Positions 33,154-43,716 of a stretch of 64,000 bases of DNA are shown here, in pieces. The stretch spans positions 2,046,001-2,110,000 of the forward strand of contig NZ_CP162005.1 of NCBI RefSeq assembly GCF_040822065.1, written 5' to 3'. This stretch comes from Pedobacter sp. WC2423. Lineage in GTDB: Bacteria > Bacteroidota > Bacteroidia > Sphingobacteriales > Sphingobacteriaceae. How positions within the stretch are numbered: position 1 is the first letter of the stretch; each line of letters starts with the position of its first letter. The notes beneath the pieces are model-generated. The model had not been told where the DNA came from. It searched no databases and was given only the letters and a program-made list of their open reading frames with translations. Position numbers and translations under genes: made by a program.

Positions 33154-35711
33154 AACTCAAACTGAACCTTTGCCCTTAACCCATATTTAGAAATACCAGG
33201 ATTATCCAGGTAATTGAATCTTCTCACTAAATCAAGACGCACCACTTTAAAAATATTCCCGATTCCTATACTTCCTTCTATATAAGGTAATTTCCCCAAT
33301 GAATAAGTAGTTTTTACCCCCTCACCATTTACAGGAAATTGTAATAAAGATGCATCCTGATTCGGATCATTTTCTTTTCTTAAACCACCATATAAACCTT
33401 TGAAAGTAATATACTCTCTTAATTTCAGCTTTTTGATCAATGGGATCCTATTTAATATCAATCCATTGAAATTATGATCAATATTCAAACTCACATAATG
33501 ATCACTTACAAATTCCATGAAATTCATCAGGTTATAAGCATATATCTGGTAAGAATAACTTTGATTTGCCCTATGGATATCCAGTAATGGAAAAGGGACT
33601 TTACCCGCTATATAACCACCTTCCAATCGTACATCTGAACGTCCGAACTGTGAAAAATAGAAACGCTTATCAATACTGCCCATCACATTATGATAATTGT
33701 ATTGTCCTCCAAATAATCCTTTTATTCCTCTGGAATAATTCAGGTTAAATACCGGATATTTTTCGATGATACGCTCCCGGAAAGTTTTACCCTGATAAAA
33801 CTTCTCAAAAGGTGCATAACGAAGATCCAGGCTTAATTCAGAACTGATAACCCGATCAGTCAATACCGCTTTATTATCTGCATAACTTGCGAAAATCAAT
33901 GATCCCGCAGGAGTTTGCGCCCATTTCTTAAACCCAAGGTTAAAAGAAAAGTGATTACTGTATTCCTGCATATAATTAACCCTGTAATAATCACTATATA
34001 AGAACTGATTGCTTTCACCACGTTTAAAAGAAGCAATAAAATTATCCTCCGGAATTATATTTTTAGCGCCATCTCCCGGAATATCAACATCACGCTGGAA
34101 ACTTGCTCTGATAAAACTTTGTGGAAAAGTATAAATAGACTTATTATTAAAAGCATAAGCAGCACTCAGATAGCCTTTCATTTTTTCATCCTTAAAACCA
34201 TAAGCGGCGTAAGTATCGAAATAAAATCTTTTACTGAAGCCTGTAGTCGTCCGGCCTCCAAACCTCAGCCTGAAGCCCTCCAGGCTATTGAAACTATAAA
34301 AACTATAGATAGGACCAACCTCAGTCTTTCCATATTTTTTATAACCGATAAAAAGAATAGAAGCGACATCCATCAAACGCTTAAAAGATTTCATTTGACC
34401 AAGGCTATCCATATTGCGGTAAATTTTGATCTTTTCTTTCGCTAAAGTATCCAGGCGGTTATTTGCCCAGAACTGATCAGATCTGCGCTCTGCTTCCGGA
34501 ACTACAACCAGGCTTTCCCCTTTATAAATCGCATCCGGCTGTACTACATTCGTCTTATAGTCTTTAATCACCACAGTCCTTTCCCCTTTAAAGCCTCTTC
34601 CTCCGTCACTTCCCAAACCAAAGTCCACTAACAAATGACTTTTACTCAGGTAGAATTTGCCCAGGGAATCCTGCTCAAAATTCAGCTTCACTTCCATAGC
34701 CCGGACGAAATTTATGTTCACACCTTTACCAGTTTTCAATAAAGCGTTCTGAACAGCATACTTCCCATCCATGGTGATATAAATCTTTCCTTCGAACAAT
34801 AATGCATTTTTATTACGTGGAACGAAAGAAAGCTCAATTAAATTAGGCTTGGCAGTCTTTATCGTATCTGTGATAAAAAACTTATAAAATGTAGGTGCAC
34901 CATCGGCAATAGGACTCAGAAACTGGCTGTTTGTAAAAATGATATTGTTATCATAAATATTTACATCCGCATACATTCTTTCGAAATAATTACCAATAGC
35001 ATTATTATCAACAAGCCCGTTATCAAAATTCACATGCTTGTCCGCCAGCATAATTACCTTTTTTTTCTCTGGGTTTTTACGGTAATAATTCTGAGAAAGA
35101 CGTTCTCGAAGATAAATAGGTAAAATATTCTTGCCCCCTATTTCGGATGAATCCTGCTGATCAAACAAGAACTGATATTTACGGAAAAGTTTTTTATTCT
35201 TGAATTTCTCTGATAAGTTACTGAGTGAAAACTGCATCCAGTCATACTGCTGATACTCCACTTCATTAGCACTTTCCAGTCTGTTCATAGACTTATGCTC
35301 GATTACTTTCCTGATCAGTTCAACAGCCGGATTACCCTTATTCTTATAAGGAGCCTTTTTATTAGAGCTGATTGTGACCTCATTGAGATTTTGTGACTCT
35401 TCCTGAAGTTTGATATTCAACACCTGTGCCTGACCAGCAACCACAGGAAAGAAACGTGTTTTGAAACCTACATATTCAACCTGTAGCTGGGTATAAGGTT
35501 CAGCCGTGCTGATTTCATATTTCCCATCGATATCAGTTCTGGCCATTATTTTAGTGCCCTTAAACAAAACTGTAACATAAGGGATAGGAGTCCTGTCCTT
35601 CGCATTTGTTATAGCTCCCGAAATTACGGTACGCTGGGCCGCAGCCTGGAGTGTAAAAAGAAAAACAAGTACAGTCAGTACACAAAAAGACTTCTTCTGG
35701 ATATCAATCAT
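33150..35711 (-). CDS. DUF5686 and carboxypeptidase-regulatory-like domain outer-membrane protein
   Basis: An 853-residue exported protein. After the signal peptide (ending AAAQRT near residue 27), residues 30-115 form a carboxypeptidase-regulatory-like beta-sandwich (ISGAITNAKDRTPIPYVTVL). The rest is DUF5686, with strands ending in a C-terminal FEF aromatic motif like a barrel. Such proteins are common in Bacteroidota and often sit near Omp85-type genes; their function is unknown. It converges with the BamA-like gene at 33150-33153. Confidence 0.88.
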   Translation of the reverse strand: MIDIQKKSFCVLTVLVFLFTLQAAAQRTVISGAITNAKDRTPIPYVTVLFKGTKIMARTDIDGKYEISTAEPYTQLQVEYVGFKTRFFPVVAGQAQVLNIKLQEESQNLNEVTISSNKKAPYKNKGNPAVELIRKVIEHKSMNRLESANEVEYQQYDWMQFSLSNLSEKFKNKKLFRKYQFLFDQQDSSEIGGKNILPIYLRERLSQNYYRKNPEKKKVIMLADKHVNFDNGLVDNNAIGNYFERMYADVNIYDNNIIFTNSQFLSPIADGAPTFYKFFITDTIKTAKPNLIELSFVPRNKNALLFEGKIYITMDGKYAVQNALLKTGKGVNINFVRAMEVKLNFEQDSLGKFYLSKSHLLVDFGLGSDGGRGFKGERTVVIKDYKTNVVQPDAIYKGESLVVVPEAERRSDQFWANNRLDTLAKEKIKIYRNMDSLGQMKSFKRLMDVASILFIGYKKYGKTEVGPIYSFYSFNSLEGFRLRFGGRTTTGFSKRFYFDTYAAYGFKDEKMKGYLSAAYAFNNKSIYTFPQSFIRASFQRDVDIPGDGAKNIIPEDNFIASFKRGESNQFLYSDYYRVNYMQEYSNHFSFNLGFKKWAQTPAGSLIFASYADNKAVLTDRVISSELSLDLRYAPFEKFYQGKTFRERIIEKYPVFNLNYSRGIKGLFGGQYNYHNVMGSIDKRFYFSQFGRSDVRLEGGYIAGKVPFPLLDIHRANQSYSYQIYAYNLMNFMEFVSDHYVSLNIDHNFNGLILNRIPLIKKLKLREYITFKGLYGGLRKENDPNQDASLLQFPVNGEGVKTTYSLGKLPYIEGSIGIGNIFKVVRLDLVRRFNYLDNPGISKYGLRAKVQFEF

Positions 35712-35960
35712 AATCTAAAACGCCTGGCCTAAGTCTTTTTATTAATATTTATGCAAATAACTGCTTAATCATACACTGATCAGCGTGTATTAATATGACA
35801 ACTATCTGTATATCATACCATCACTCTAATTAACCAAATGTTTCTCAATTAAGATGTTAATGTATGTTAAAAATCATACCAATTCATGATCATTACCTAA
35901 AAAAAATCAAAAAGATACGTTATAAACAAAAGCATAGTTAAAGGCCGCAGCGAAACCACA

Positions 35961-36887
35961 CTAACTTAAACCAATTATTTTCTCCCGGAATGACTTTGGC
36001 GCGGCCATAGTCTGGCGCTTAAAGAAAAGATTGAAGTTTGCGGGGTATTCAAAACCCAGGCAATAGCCTATTTCTGAAATATTCCATTCCGTATGCTTTA
36101 GCAAAGCAATGGCTTCATTTGCAATACGCCCTGAGATATGCTCAGAAGTAGTTTTACCAGTTACTTCCTTCACCGCATGATTCAGGTGGTTCACATGGAT
36201 AGATAAGCGTTCGGCAAAATCATTCGCTGTACGAAGTTGTAGTACATGCTCAGGAGAATAAATAGGAAACTGTCTTTCCAGCAATTCAAAAAACAAAGAT
36301 GCAATGCGGGAAGAAGCATTATTTGATTTAACATGCGCTTCAGAAGGCTGCATTTTCATCGCCTCATGAATAAGAAGATTGATATAATTACGGATCAGAT
36401 CATACTTATAAGTATAATCACTCTCCATTTCTACTATCATTTTTTCAAAGATTCTGGACACATGCCCCTGCTGTTCCTTATTAATATAGAATACAGGATT
36501 ATCCTGTATTCTGGCCAGCAGAGAATTCTTTAACGGCTCTGTACGCTGGCGCATAAAATTTTCGGTAAACACACAGAAATAACCCGATTGGAATTCAGAA
36601 GTTGACTGCCAGGAATATGGGACAGTCTGATTGGTGATCATCAACGCACAACCATCAATTTCTATCTCCTGATTTGGATAATGGAGCACTCCTTTTCCAA
36701 TGATATAAGCAATCTTATAAAAATCCCTCCTGTTATAAGGGGAAGGATTTAAGGTGCAGTAACCGAACCTTTTAAACACATTAAAATGTCCGGTATGTGC
36801 ATCAAGTATTGTATTTGGAATAGTGATATCTGGTCGGTTAACAGCAAACATCTCATAAAACTCCTGAAGGGACATACTTTTTTTCAC
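35961..36887 (-). CDS. AraC-family transcription regulator
   Basis: A 308-residue regulator. The N-terminal part (about 1-190) is a cupin-like sensing domain, and the C-terminal about 100 residues hold the double helix-turn-helix of AraC proteins (NDFAERLSIHVNHLNHAVKE, ISEIGYCLGFEYPANFNLFF, then PKSFR). It lies 50 nt behind the adaptor gene of the efflux operon on the same strand, so it may be co-transcribed and control that pump. The inducer is unknown. Confidence 0.9.
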   Translation of the reverse strand: MKKSMSLQEFYEMFAVNRPDITIPNTILDAHTGHFNVFKRFGYCTLNPSPYNRRDFYKIAYIIGKGVLHYPNQEIEIDGCALMITNQTVPYSWQSTSEFQSGYFCVFTENFMRQRTEPLKNSLLARIQDNPVFYINKEQQGHVSRIFEKMIVEMESDYTYKYDLIRNYINLLIHEAMKMQPSEAHVKSNNASSRIASLFFELLERQFPIYSPEHVLQLRTANDFAERLSIHVNHLNHAVKEVTGKTTSEHISGRIANEAIALLKHTEWNISEIGYCLGFEYPANFNLFFKRQTMAAPKSFREKIIGLS

Positions 36888-36937
36888 GCATTAAAATTGC
36901 ATAAATTTTAAGATGTCCCTATATTTTTTGTGTAAAA

Positions 36938-38041
36938 TTATGGTTTGATAACATCTCCGGGATGAATTTCTTCATTAGCCTGACTAACCAGTACATCCCC
37001 TTCTTTAATATCGCCAAAAATCTCTACCCTGTCATCCGTTTCACGTCCCTTTTTAACTGTTACCTTTTCTGCTTTCCCAGCATGCGCACGAATTACATAT
37101 ATGCCTTCTGCACTTTCAACCAGAGCCGTTTTGGGAACAGTAAAAGTGCTGGCATTTGCTGGCAAAGGGATGGAAACATCTGCTACCATTCCTGGTAAAA
37201 GCTGTTTCAGCAAATTAGGGACATCCATCTCTACTCTTTCTGAACGTAAACGCTGATCCAGCGCACCAGATAACCTTTTTACTTGAGCAGTGAACAACAA
37301 ATCTGGTTGTGATTTCACAGTAAAAGTTACTGCATCCCCTGCTTTAAGATAACCCGTATATAATTCGGGGATAGAGATTGCCAGACGCAAATGTTTCTGT
37401 TGTTGTAAAGTGAATAACGGAAATTCAGAGCCTTTTCCTGAAGGCCCGACATAAGCCCCGAGATTCACATTTCTCGAAGAAATTACCCCATCAAAAGGCG
37501 CACGGATTTCCAGGTAATTCTGAATAGAGCCTACTTCTTTATAAGCAGCTTTTGCTGCATTAAACTGAGCAAGATCTGAATTTCTTTTAGCAATAGCCTG
37601 ATCCAGATCATTTTTGGAAATTGTTCCGGGAGTTTTACTGGTTTCAAACAAACGCTCATAATTCGCTTTACTGGCTGTATAAACAGCTTCCTGAGACTTT
37701 AGACGAGATTCAGCAGCAGCAAGCTGCGAAGTGAGTTCTGGCGCTTCCAAAGTCATTAACAATTGCCCCTGCTTAACCTCAGACCCAATATCTGCCTTTA
37801 GTGTTCTTACAAAACTACTCACCTTAGCATAGAGATCTACCTGTTGATAAGCAATCAGCTCACCAGGCATTTTCAGTGAAGTCGCCATTTTTTCTTTGCT
37901 CAGAACAAAAGTCTTGAGCTCAGCTTTTTGATCAGCAGCTTTATTTTCTTTTTTCTCTTCGTGGTGACAACTGCTCAGCAAAGCTGCCAATACCATACTG
38001 CTAAAAAAAAAGGAAGTCCGGCGGAATATTTGTTTGTTCAT
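36938..38041 (-). CDS. RND efflux periplasmic adaptor (membrane fusion) lipoprotein
   Basis: A 367-residue adaptor protein. The ATG at 38041 is chosen since it gives a good lipoprotein signal (MNKQIFRRTSFFF to LAALLSSCHH, lipobox SSC); the longer frame adds 35 residues without a signal. Visible domains are the biotinyl-lipoyl-like half (IGSEVKQGQLLMTLEAPEL), an alpha hairpin at about 100-165 and the second lipoyl half with IRAPFDGVISSRNVNLGAYV, followed by beta-barrel and proximal domains. It bridges the RND pump and the TolC-type channel. Confidence 0.93.
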   Translation of the reverse strand: MNKQIFRRTSFFFSSMVLAALLSSCHHEEKKENKAADQKAELKTFVLSKEKMATSLKMPGELIAYQQVDLYAKVSSFVRTLKADIGSEVKQGQLLMTLEAPELTSQLAAAESRLKSQEAVYTASKANYERLFETSKTPGTISKNDLDQAIAKRNSDLAQFNAAKAAYKEVGSIQNYLEIRAPFDGVISSRNVNLGAYVGPSGKGSEFPLFTLQQQKHLRLAISIPELYTGYLKAGDAVTFTVKSQPDLLFTAQVKRLSGALDQRLRSERVEMDVPNLLKQLLPGMVADVSIPLPANASTFTVPKTALVESAEGIYVIRAHAGKAEKVTVKKGRETDDRVEIFGDIKEGDVLVSQANEEIHPGDVIKP

Positions 38042-38099
38042 TATATGAGATGCTATGTATCTGTTCTTAGTTATATTTAAGGTGTTCAACACCTGATTA

Positions 38100-41000
38100 T
38101 TATTTACCTTCATGTAATCCTTTAATAAAATGTGCACTTTCTTCATCTTCGGGATCTAATGACAAGGACTGCGTGGAAACTTTACCCTGTACCCATGCAA
38201 ATACCATAGGCAAGATAATTAATACAGCGAAAGTAGAAGCAATCAATCCTCCGATTACTGCTCTTCCAAGTGGAGATACCTGGTCTCCACCCTCCCCATG
38301 ACCGATAGCCATTGGTAACATACCCGCTACCATCGCCACACTGGTCATAATGATTGGACGTAAACGTAGTCCTGCTGCTTCCCTGGCAGATTCCAGTGCA
38401 TTCCCATTATGCTTTCTTAACTCTTCTGCATTCGTAATCAAAAGTACCGCATTGGCAATAGACACTCCTACAGACATAATTATGCCCATATAAGACTGTA
38501 AATTAAGCGTAGAGCCTGTTAATTTCAATAACAATAACGATCCTAATATTACAGCCGGAACTGTGGCCAAAATAACAAGTGGTACCCTGAATGACTGGAA
38601 GTTAGCTGATAACATTAAGAAAATCACAACAATAGCCACTAATAAACCAGTCTGCAAACTACTGAGCGTATCATCCAGCACTTTTCCCAGACCAATCTGT
38701 TCTACCACAACTCCCCTTGGCAGTTCACCCAGGTTTTTGATCGCCAGAGTCACATCTTTATTGGCTGATCCTAAATCTTTATCATTCAGATTGGCAGTTA
38801 CAGATAAGTATGGCGTAGCTCCAAGGTTATCATTTTCACCATAAGTAGTATCAGCTTTAATCGTAGCCACATCACTTAACACAGGCCTGCTGCTGTTTTT
38901 AAGCAGCGGAATTTCACCAAGATCATCCTTACTGTTCATCTGGTTTAAAGGAACCTGTACCTGAACACCATAAGATAAACCAACCTTCTCATCTACCCAG
39001 TTATTTTTATCCGTATAACGGGAAGAAGAAGTTGAGGCTACCAGTGATTTCGAGATATCACTCAAATCAATTCCGAGCTGAGCCGCACGTACCCTGTCAA
39101 TATTAATATTTAAAGAAGGATATTTAATCGGTTGTGCAATCTGCACATCTCTCATATAATTGATTTTCTTTAATTCAGAGACAATTTTATTTGCGTATGC
39201 CTCGTTTATCTTCTTGTTTTTACCAGCAACCCTGACTTCAACCGGAGTTGGAGAACCCTGACTTAACACTTTATCAGTTAATTCGATAGGTTCAAATGAT
39301 AACTTGACATCAGGAATCTCTTTTTTGACTTCATCACGCAGCTTATCTTTCAGCTCATCCATATTCACATGGTAATCTTTCAATGCGATCTGGAAAACAG
39401 CTTCATGAGGTCCACCCATAAATAAATAGATTGGATTCACAGAGAAAAGTGCAGGGTGCTGTCCAACATAAACAGAAGTAATTCCCACATGCTCAGGCCC
39501 TACCAGTTTTTTCAGGACTTTCAGAATCATATTTGCCTTTTCTTCTGTTCTTTCTATACGTGTGCCATCTGGAGCACGCATCCTGAGTTGAAACTGGCTT
39601 GAATTCACTTTAGGCAATACATCACGGCCAATATTTGATAACATTAAAATTGCAGAACCGATAATAACGATCAGGTAGATGATCACAACCGGCTTACGGA
39701 TCAGGAATAAACGGTCAATAAAACGCATAAACCTGTTTCTGAACCGATCAAATAAGGTCACTTTTCCACCTTTATCATAAGTCTCACGCTCTACCAGAAC
39801 TTTTTTCTGATTCAGCGTTTCCTGTTCAGATTCCAATGTTAAACCCGTTTGATTAAAAGCATCCTCCTCATCAGTAATTGCAGGATTAGTTTTGGCATGC
39901 TGATGGGGATGCGCCACCATTAACCAGTTGGCCAGAATAGGTACAAAAGTTTGAGACAAAAGGAAAGAAATGATCATGGAGAATCCAATAGCCAGTGCTA
40001 AAGGTAAAAACAAGGCTCCTGGTATACCTGTCATTGTAAAAGCAGGTGCAAATACAGCAAGGATACACAATAAGATCAGTAACTTAGGAAAAGCAATCTC
40101 CTTACAAGCATCCCATATTGCCAGTGCTTTAGGTTTACCCATGTCAAAATGCTGGTGAATATTCTCTATAGTTACCGTAGACTCATCCACCAGGATACCA
40201 ATGGCCAGTGCCAGCCCCGAAAGCGACATAATATTAATAGTCTGTCCAAATAATTTCAGGAACAATACACCCGCAATAATTGAAGTTGGAATGGTCAGAA
40301 TAACGATTAATGCAGCTCTTTTATCTCCTAAAAATAACAAGACCATTAATCCTGTCAGGATAGCTCCTATTGCACCCTCACTGATTAAACTTTCTACGGC
40401 ATTGATCACTGATACAGACTGGTCAAACTCATAAGACAACTTAACATCCTCAGGTAATGTATTTTGAATTTTCGGCAAATTAGCTTTCAGATTCTTGACC
40501 ACATCCCATGTAGAAGCATCTCCCGACTTGGCAATACTCAGATAAACAGAGCGTTTACCATTAATCAATGCATAACCGTTGGTTATATCCGCTCCATCTT
40601 TTACACTGGCAACATCACGTAAGTAAAGATTCTGTACTCCTCCTTTAAACAAGGGGATATTCTCAAAATCTTTAATTTCCTTAATCGTATAATTGGTTGG
40701 TGTAATATAGTTTTTATCCCCTATACGCACATTTCCCGAAGGAGCCGTCTGGTTATTGGTACTGATAGCACTTACAATCTGCTCTACAGTCAGGTTATGC
40801 GACCGCATTAAACCTGGATTCACATTAATCTCTACCGTACGCGGACTACCTCCAAAAGGTGCCGGCGCCAGTAAACCTGGAATAGCAGTAAAAGAAGCAC
40901 GGACATAGGTATTCGCTAAATCCTGCAATTCATTGTTACTGCGGGTCGGACTGCTTAATACCAGTTGTCCGATAGGTAATGATGAAGCATCAAACCTGAT

Positions 41001-41384
41001 AATAAAGGGGGGCTGGGACCCGGGGGGAAAGATCGCCTGGGCACGGTTAGACAGGGCACTCAGTTCTGAGGCCGCCTGTGCCATATTCGTTCCCTCATAA
41101 TAGGTCAGCTTCATCAGCATCAGGCCCTGTGTATTTTTAGTTTCAATACTCTTTATACCATTCGCAAAGAGCAGGACATTGACATAGTTTTTAGCAAAAT
41201 AAGACTCCATTTGAGTAGGTGTATATCCCCCAAACGGGTGGGCGATATAGATAACCGGCAAATTCATCTGAGGTAAAATATCGACCTTGATACTGGTCAT
41301 GGCACTGATACCAAAAAAAAGTAAACCGGCAACAAACACCATTATTGAAATGGGTTTTCGCAATGCAAAACGTATTAAATTCAT
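38100..41384 (-). CDS. RND efflux inner-membrane transporter
   Basis: A 1094-residue HAE1-type RND pump with 12 membrane segments and two large periplasmic loops. It has the typical start IRFALRKPISIMVFVAGLLFF, a proton-relay aspartate region in LSGLALAIGILVDESTVTIEN and the C-terminal ASIANAVLL and PLGRAVIGGL motifs. A charged insert near residues 495-540 precedes the second half. It is the middle gene between TolC (14-nt gap) and the adaptor (58-nt gap). The substrate is likely a drug, detergent or lipid-like compound, not a metal. Confidence 0.95.
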   Translation of the reverse strand: MNLIRFALRKPISIMVFVAGLLFFGISAMTSIKVDILPQMNLPVIYIAHPFGGYTPTQMESYFAKNYVNVLLFANGIKSIETKNTQGLMLMKLTYYEGTNMAQAASELSALSNRAQAIFPPGSQPPFIIRFDASSLPIGQLVLSSPTRSNNELQDLANTYVRASFTAIPGLLAPAPFGGSPRTVEINVNPGLMRSHNLTVEQIVSAISTNNQTAPSGNVRIGDKNYITPTNYTIKEIKDFENIPLFKGGVQNLYLRDVASVKDGADITNGYALINGKRSVYLSIAKSGDASTWDVVKNLKANLPKIQNTLPEDVKLSYEFDQSVSVINAVESLISEGAIGAILTGLMVLLFLGDKRAALIVILTIPTSIIAGVLFLKLFGQTINIMSLSGLALAIGILVDESTVTIENIHQHFDMGKPKALAIWDACKEIAFPKLLILLCILAVFAPAFTMTGIPGALFLPLALAIGFSMIISFLLSQTFVPILANWLMVAHPHQHAKTNPAITDEEDAFNQTGLTLESEQETLNQKKVLVERETYDKGGKVTLFDRFRNRFMRFIDRLFLIRKPVVIIYLIVIIGSAILMLSNIGRDVLPKVNSSQFQLRMRAPDGTRIERTEEKANMILKVLKKLVGPEHVGITSVYVGQHPALFSVNPIYLFMGGPHEAVFQIALKDYHVNMDELKDKLRDEVKKEIPDVKLSFEPIELTDKVLSQGSPTPVEVRVAGKNKKINEAYANKIVSELKKINYMRDVQIAQPIKYPSLNINIDRVRAAQLGIDLSDISKSLVASTSSSRYTDKNNWVDEKVGLSYGVQVQVPLNQMNSKDDLGEIPLLKNSSRPVLSDVATIKADTTYGENDNLGATPYLSVTANLNDKDLGSANKDVTLAIKNLGELPRGVVVEQIGLGKVLDDTLSSLQTGLLVAIVVIFLMLSANFQSFRVPLVILATVPAVILGSLLLLKLTGSTLNLQSYMGIIMSVGVSIANAVLLITNAEELRKHNGNALESAREAAGLRLRPIIMTSVAMVAGMLPMAIGHGEGGDQVSPLGRAVIGGLIASTFAVLIILPMVFAWVQGKVSTQSLSLDPEDEESAHFIKGLHEGK

Positions 41385-41398
41385 ATCTGGGTAGCAGC

Positions 41399-42796
41399 TT
41401 AAAATTCGTTAATAAATAGATTATAATCACCCATTGCGGCCGATTTCAGTAATAAGGCCTGCCATACATTGGTATAAGCAATATCACGGTCAGTCTCTGC
41501 CCTGTTCAGCGCATAAAGTGCCTGTGTTAAATCAACAATCGTTGTCAATCCATTCTTATACAAAGTACTTTTCTGTAAATATGCCTCACTCGCTGCCTTA
41601 ACCTGCACAGGAGCTTCGTTATAATTGTCCATTGCATTTTTAATCTTGGTTTCAGCAATGGCCAGTTGCGCATGTAATTGCTGATCAACCAGTTCATATT
41701 CATTTTGCAGGCCGCTGGAAATATAACGCTGTGCTTTGACCTGCGGCGCATTACGCAGGATCGTCGTTAAGTTCCACGTTACGCCAACACCGAATAAATA
41801 ATTGCCCCGGGTTGGATTAACCCCATCACCATAACTATGTGAATAAGCATTCAGGTCATTCGGATAGTTAGTTTCAAATCCCGAACCCTTGCCCTGTAGT
41901 ATCCCGATGAAAGAAAAAGTCGGGTAAGCTAACCTCTTATAATAATTCAATTGTTGATTGCTAACCTCTATTCTGTTCTTGTAAAATTTCAAAAGCGGAT
42001 GTGCTTTGAAATTCACATTGGTATCCGTTAATAAAATTGACTGCGGAACATGATTGATAAATGCAGTGTCTACCTTAAAACCAGTAGCAGTAACCGACAT
42101 TAAAACACCTAGTTTATTCGCCTGTTCCTGCTCCAGATCAACTGCTTTGGTGAGTGAAATTTTAGCATTTGAAACTTCAGCCGCAGCTAACGAAGAATCT
42201 ACTCCGGCAATCAGTCCATTTTTTGCGCGCAGCGCTGCATTATTTTTAAAAACTACAGCTCTTTCCAGATTTTTCTGCTGAGATTTAGTCAGTCGCTGAG
42301 CTGCAAGCAAATTCAGGTAAGCAGCAGATACCCGCACCTCATGCTGGAATATTTCCTGATTCAGATCATTTTCATCCCGCTTAAGGATTTCTTTTGAAAC
42401 TTTGATCTTTTCACGGATTCTTCCGAAGCTGAAGAAATCCCAGTTTATATTACTGAGATAAAGCGCTCCAAAAGCAGCATTCCAATTTTGCCGGGCAAGT
42501 GCCGGGCCAGACGAAGCCGTGCTTAATCCGCCTAAAGCAGAAAGCGGTCCGTTCTGACCATTAATTGTTCCATAATCTTGCTGTGCAGCAAGCGTTAAAT
42601 TTGGGAGATATTCCCTTCTGGCCTGTTCAACTGATTGTTTCGAGGCACTCACATAATTGCTTTTTGCCCTTATAGTTCCATAATTGGTAATTGCTGTATG
42701 AACCGCATCCTTCATATTCAGGGTTTGGGCTTCAGTAGTTACAGCAGTACACAGGAAAGAGGAAAAAAGAAGGGTAGAAAATGATATTCGGGGCAT
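41399..42796 (-). CDS. TolC-family outer-membrane efflux channel
   Basis: A 465-residue TolC-type protein with a signal peptide (ending TEAQT near residue 24). Two long coiled-coil helical regions are visible (about 50-230 and 265-450), with the family endings AYLQKSTLYKNGLTTIVDLTQ and ALYALNRAETD. It is the first gene of the efflux operon, followed by the RND pump and the adaptor. Placement of the outer-membrane channel first is common in Bacteroidota pumps of this type. Confidence 0.92.
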   Translation of the reverse strand: MPRISFSTLLFSSFLCTAVTTEAQTLNMKDAVHTAITNYGTIRAKSNYVSASKQSVEQARREYLPNLTLAAQQDYGTINGQNGPLSALGGLSTASSGPALARQNWNAAFGALYLSNINWDFFSFGRIREKIKVSKEILKRDENDLNQEIFQHEVRVSAAYLNLLAAQRLTKSQQKNLERAVVFKNNAALRAKNGLIAGVDSSLAAAEVSNAKISLTKAVDLEQEQANKLGVLMSVTATGFKVDTAFINHVPQSILLTDTNVNFKAHPLLKFYKNRIEVSNQQLNYYKRLAYPTFSFIGILQGKGSGFETNYPNDLNAYSHSYGDGVNPTRGNYLFGVGVTWNLTTILRNAPQVKAQRYISSGLQNEYELVDQQLHAQLAIAETKIKNAMDNYNEAPVQVKAASEAYLQKSTLYKNGLTTIVDLTQALYALNRAETDRDIAYTNVWQALLLKSAAMGDYNLFINEF

Positions 42797-43044
42797 TAGA
42801 CTGAGGTTAAATTAAATCGTTATTCTACTTTGTGTTTATTGTACATAGCAAAAGTATATGTTAGAACATCAAATGAAAATATTCAGTTCAAATCAATACT
42901 TATTAAATTCAAACAATTAGGCTTAAAATCGCTTATTCAAGGCGATCAGGAATGAATTAAAGGCATTTAAGGGGAGATAAGCGGGTAATTTCAGGAAAAT
43001 CTGACTAAAACTATGCTTATATGACAATAAGCTGACTTACAATC

Positions 43045-43695
43045 TTACAAAACCGGGATAATCCGACCAGATTTCTGATAAATAACAGCTTTAATAAAAC
43101 TACCATAATAAAAATTGATTTTTACGATGGCATAAGACTGTTCTTCGAAAAAATGTTCTGTATTAATCAACGTTTTTGCTTCTACGGATGAAATCTTGCT
43201 GAAAAACAAATACATAGACTTTAACAATAACAACTGCCACCTCTTTCCTGATTTCTCCGTATAATAAAAATCAGCAAAAAGCCATATTCCACCAGGCTTA
43301 AGCAAAGCATTAAGCTGTTTAAAGATCAGCCCGACATTATCCGCAGAAAAATTATCAAAAAAGAAAGCAGTAATCAGTACATCATAAAATCCTGAAGGTT
43401 TAAAATCTTCCATAGCCGCGTGGACATACTCTACCGTATTTCCCTTTACCTCTCTTTTTTTTGAACGTCCGAGCATTTTGGACGAAATTTCGACATAAGT
43501 GATCTTTAATCCAGAGGAATGAACTTTAGCTATTTCTTCCAATATCCAGCCAGTTCCCCCGCCTGCAATTAAAATAGTACTGTTCGCGGGAATGGCCGCT
43601 AACTGCTGAATCTGTGCTTTCACCTGTGCACGAAAAAAGACCATTCTGCTCAGTACATCATAATAATCCGCTATACTGTCATAATTATTCTTCAT
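43045..43695 (-). CDS. Class I SAM-dependent methyltransferase
   Basis: A 216-residue methyltransferase. The SAM-binding motif I is ILIAGGGTGWILEEI at about 41-55, motif II has ITYVEIS and later DVLITAFFFDNF and GGIWLFADFYY occur at the usual positions. A hydrophobic stretch near 150-165 suggests contact with the membrane or a lipid substrate. It lies 21 nt behind a UbiA-like membrane protein gene, so the substrate may be an isoprenoid or quinone-like product; that is inference. Confidence 0.88.
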   Translation of the reverse strand: MKNNYDSIADYYDVLSRMVFFRAQVKAQIQQLAAIPANSTILIAGGGTGWILEEIAKVHSSGLKITYVEISSKMLGRSKKREVKGNTVEYVHAAMEDFKPSGFYDVLITAFFFDNFSADNVGLIFKQLNALLKPGGIWLFADFYYTEKSGKRWQLLLLKSMYLFFSKISSVEAKTLINTEHFFEEQSYAIVKINFYYGSFIKAVIYQKSGRIIPVL

Positions 43696-43716
43696 TCTGG
43701 TCTTTTAAAAAGCAAA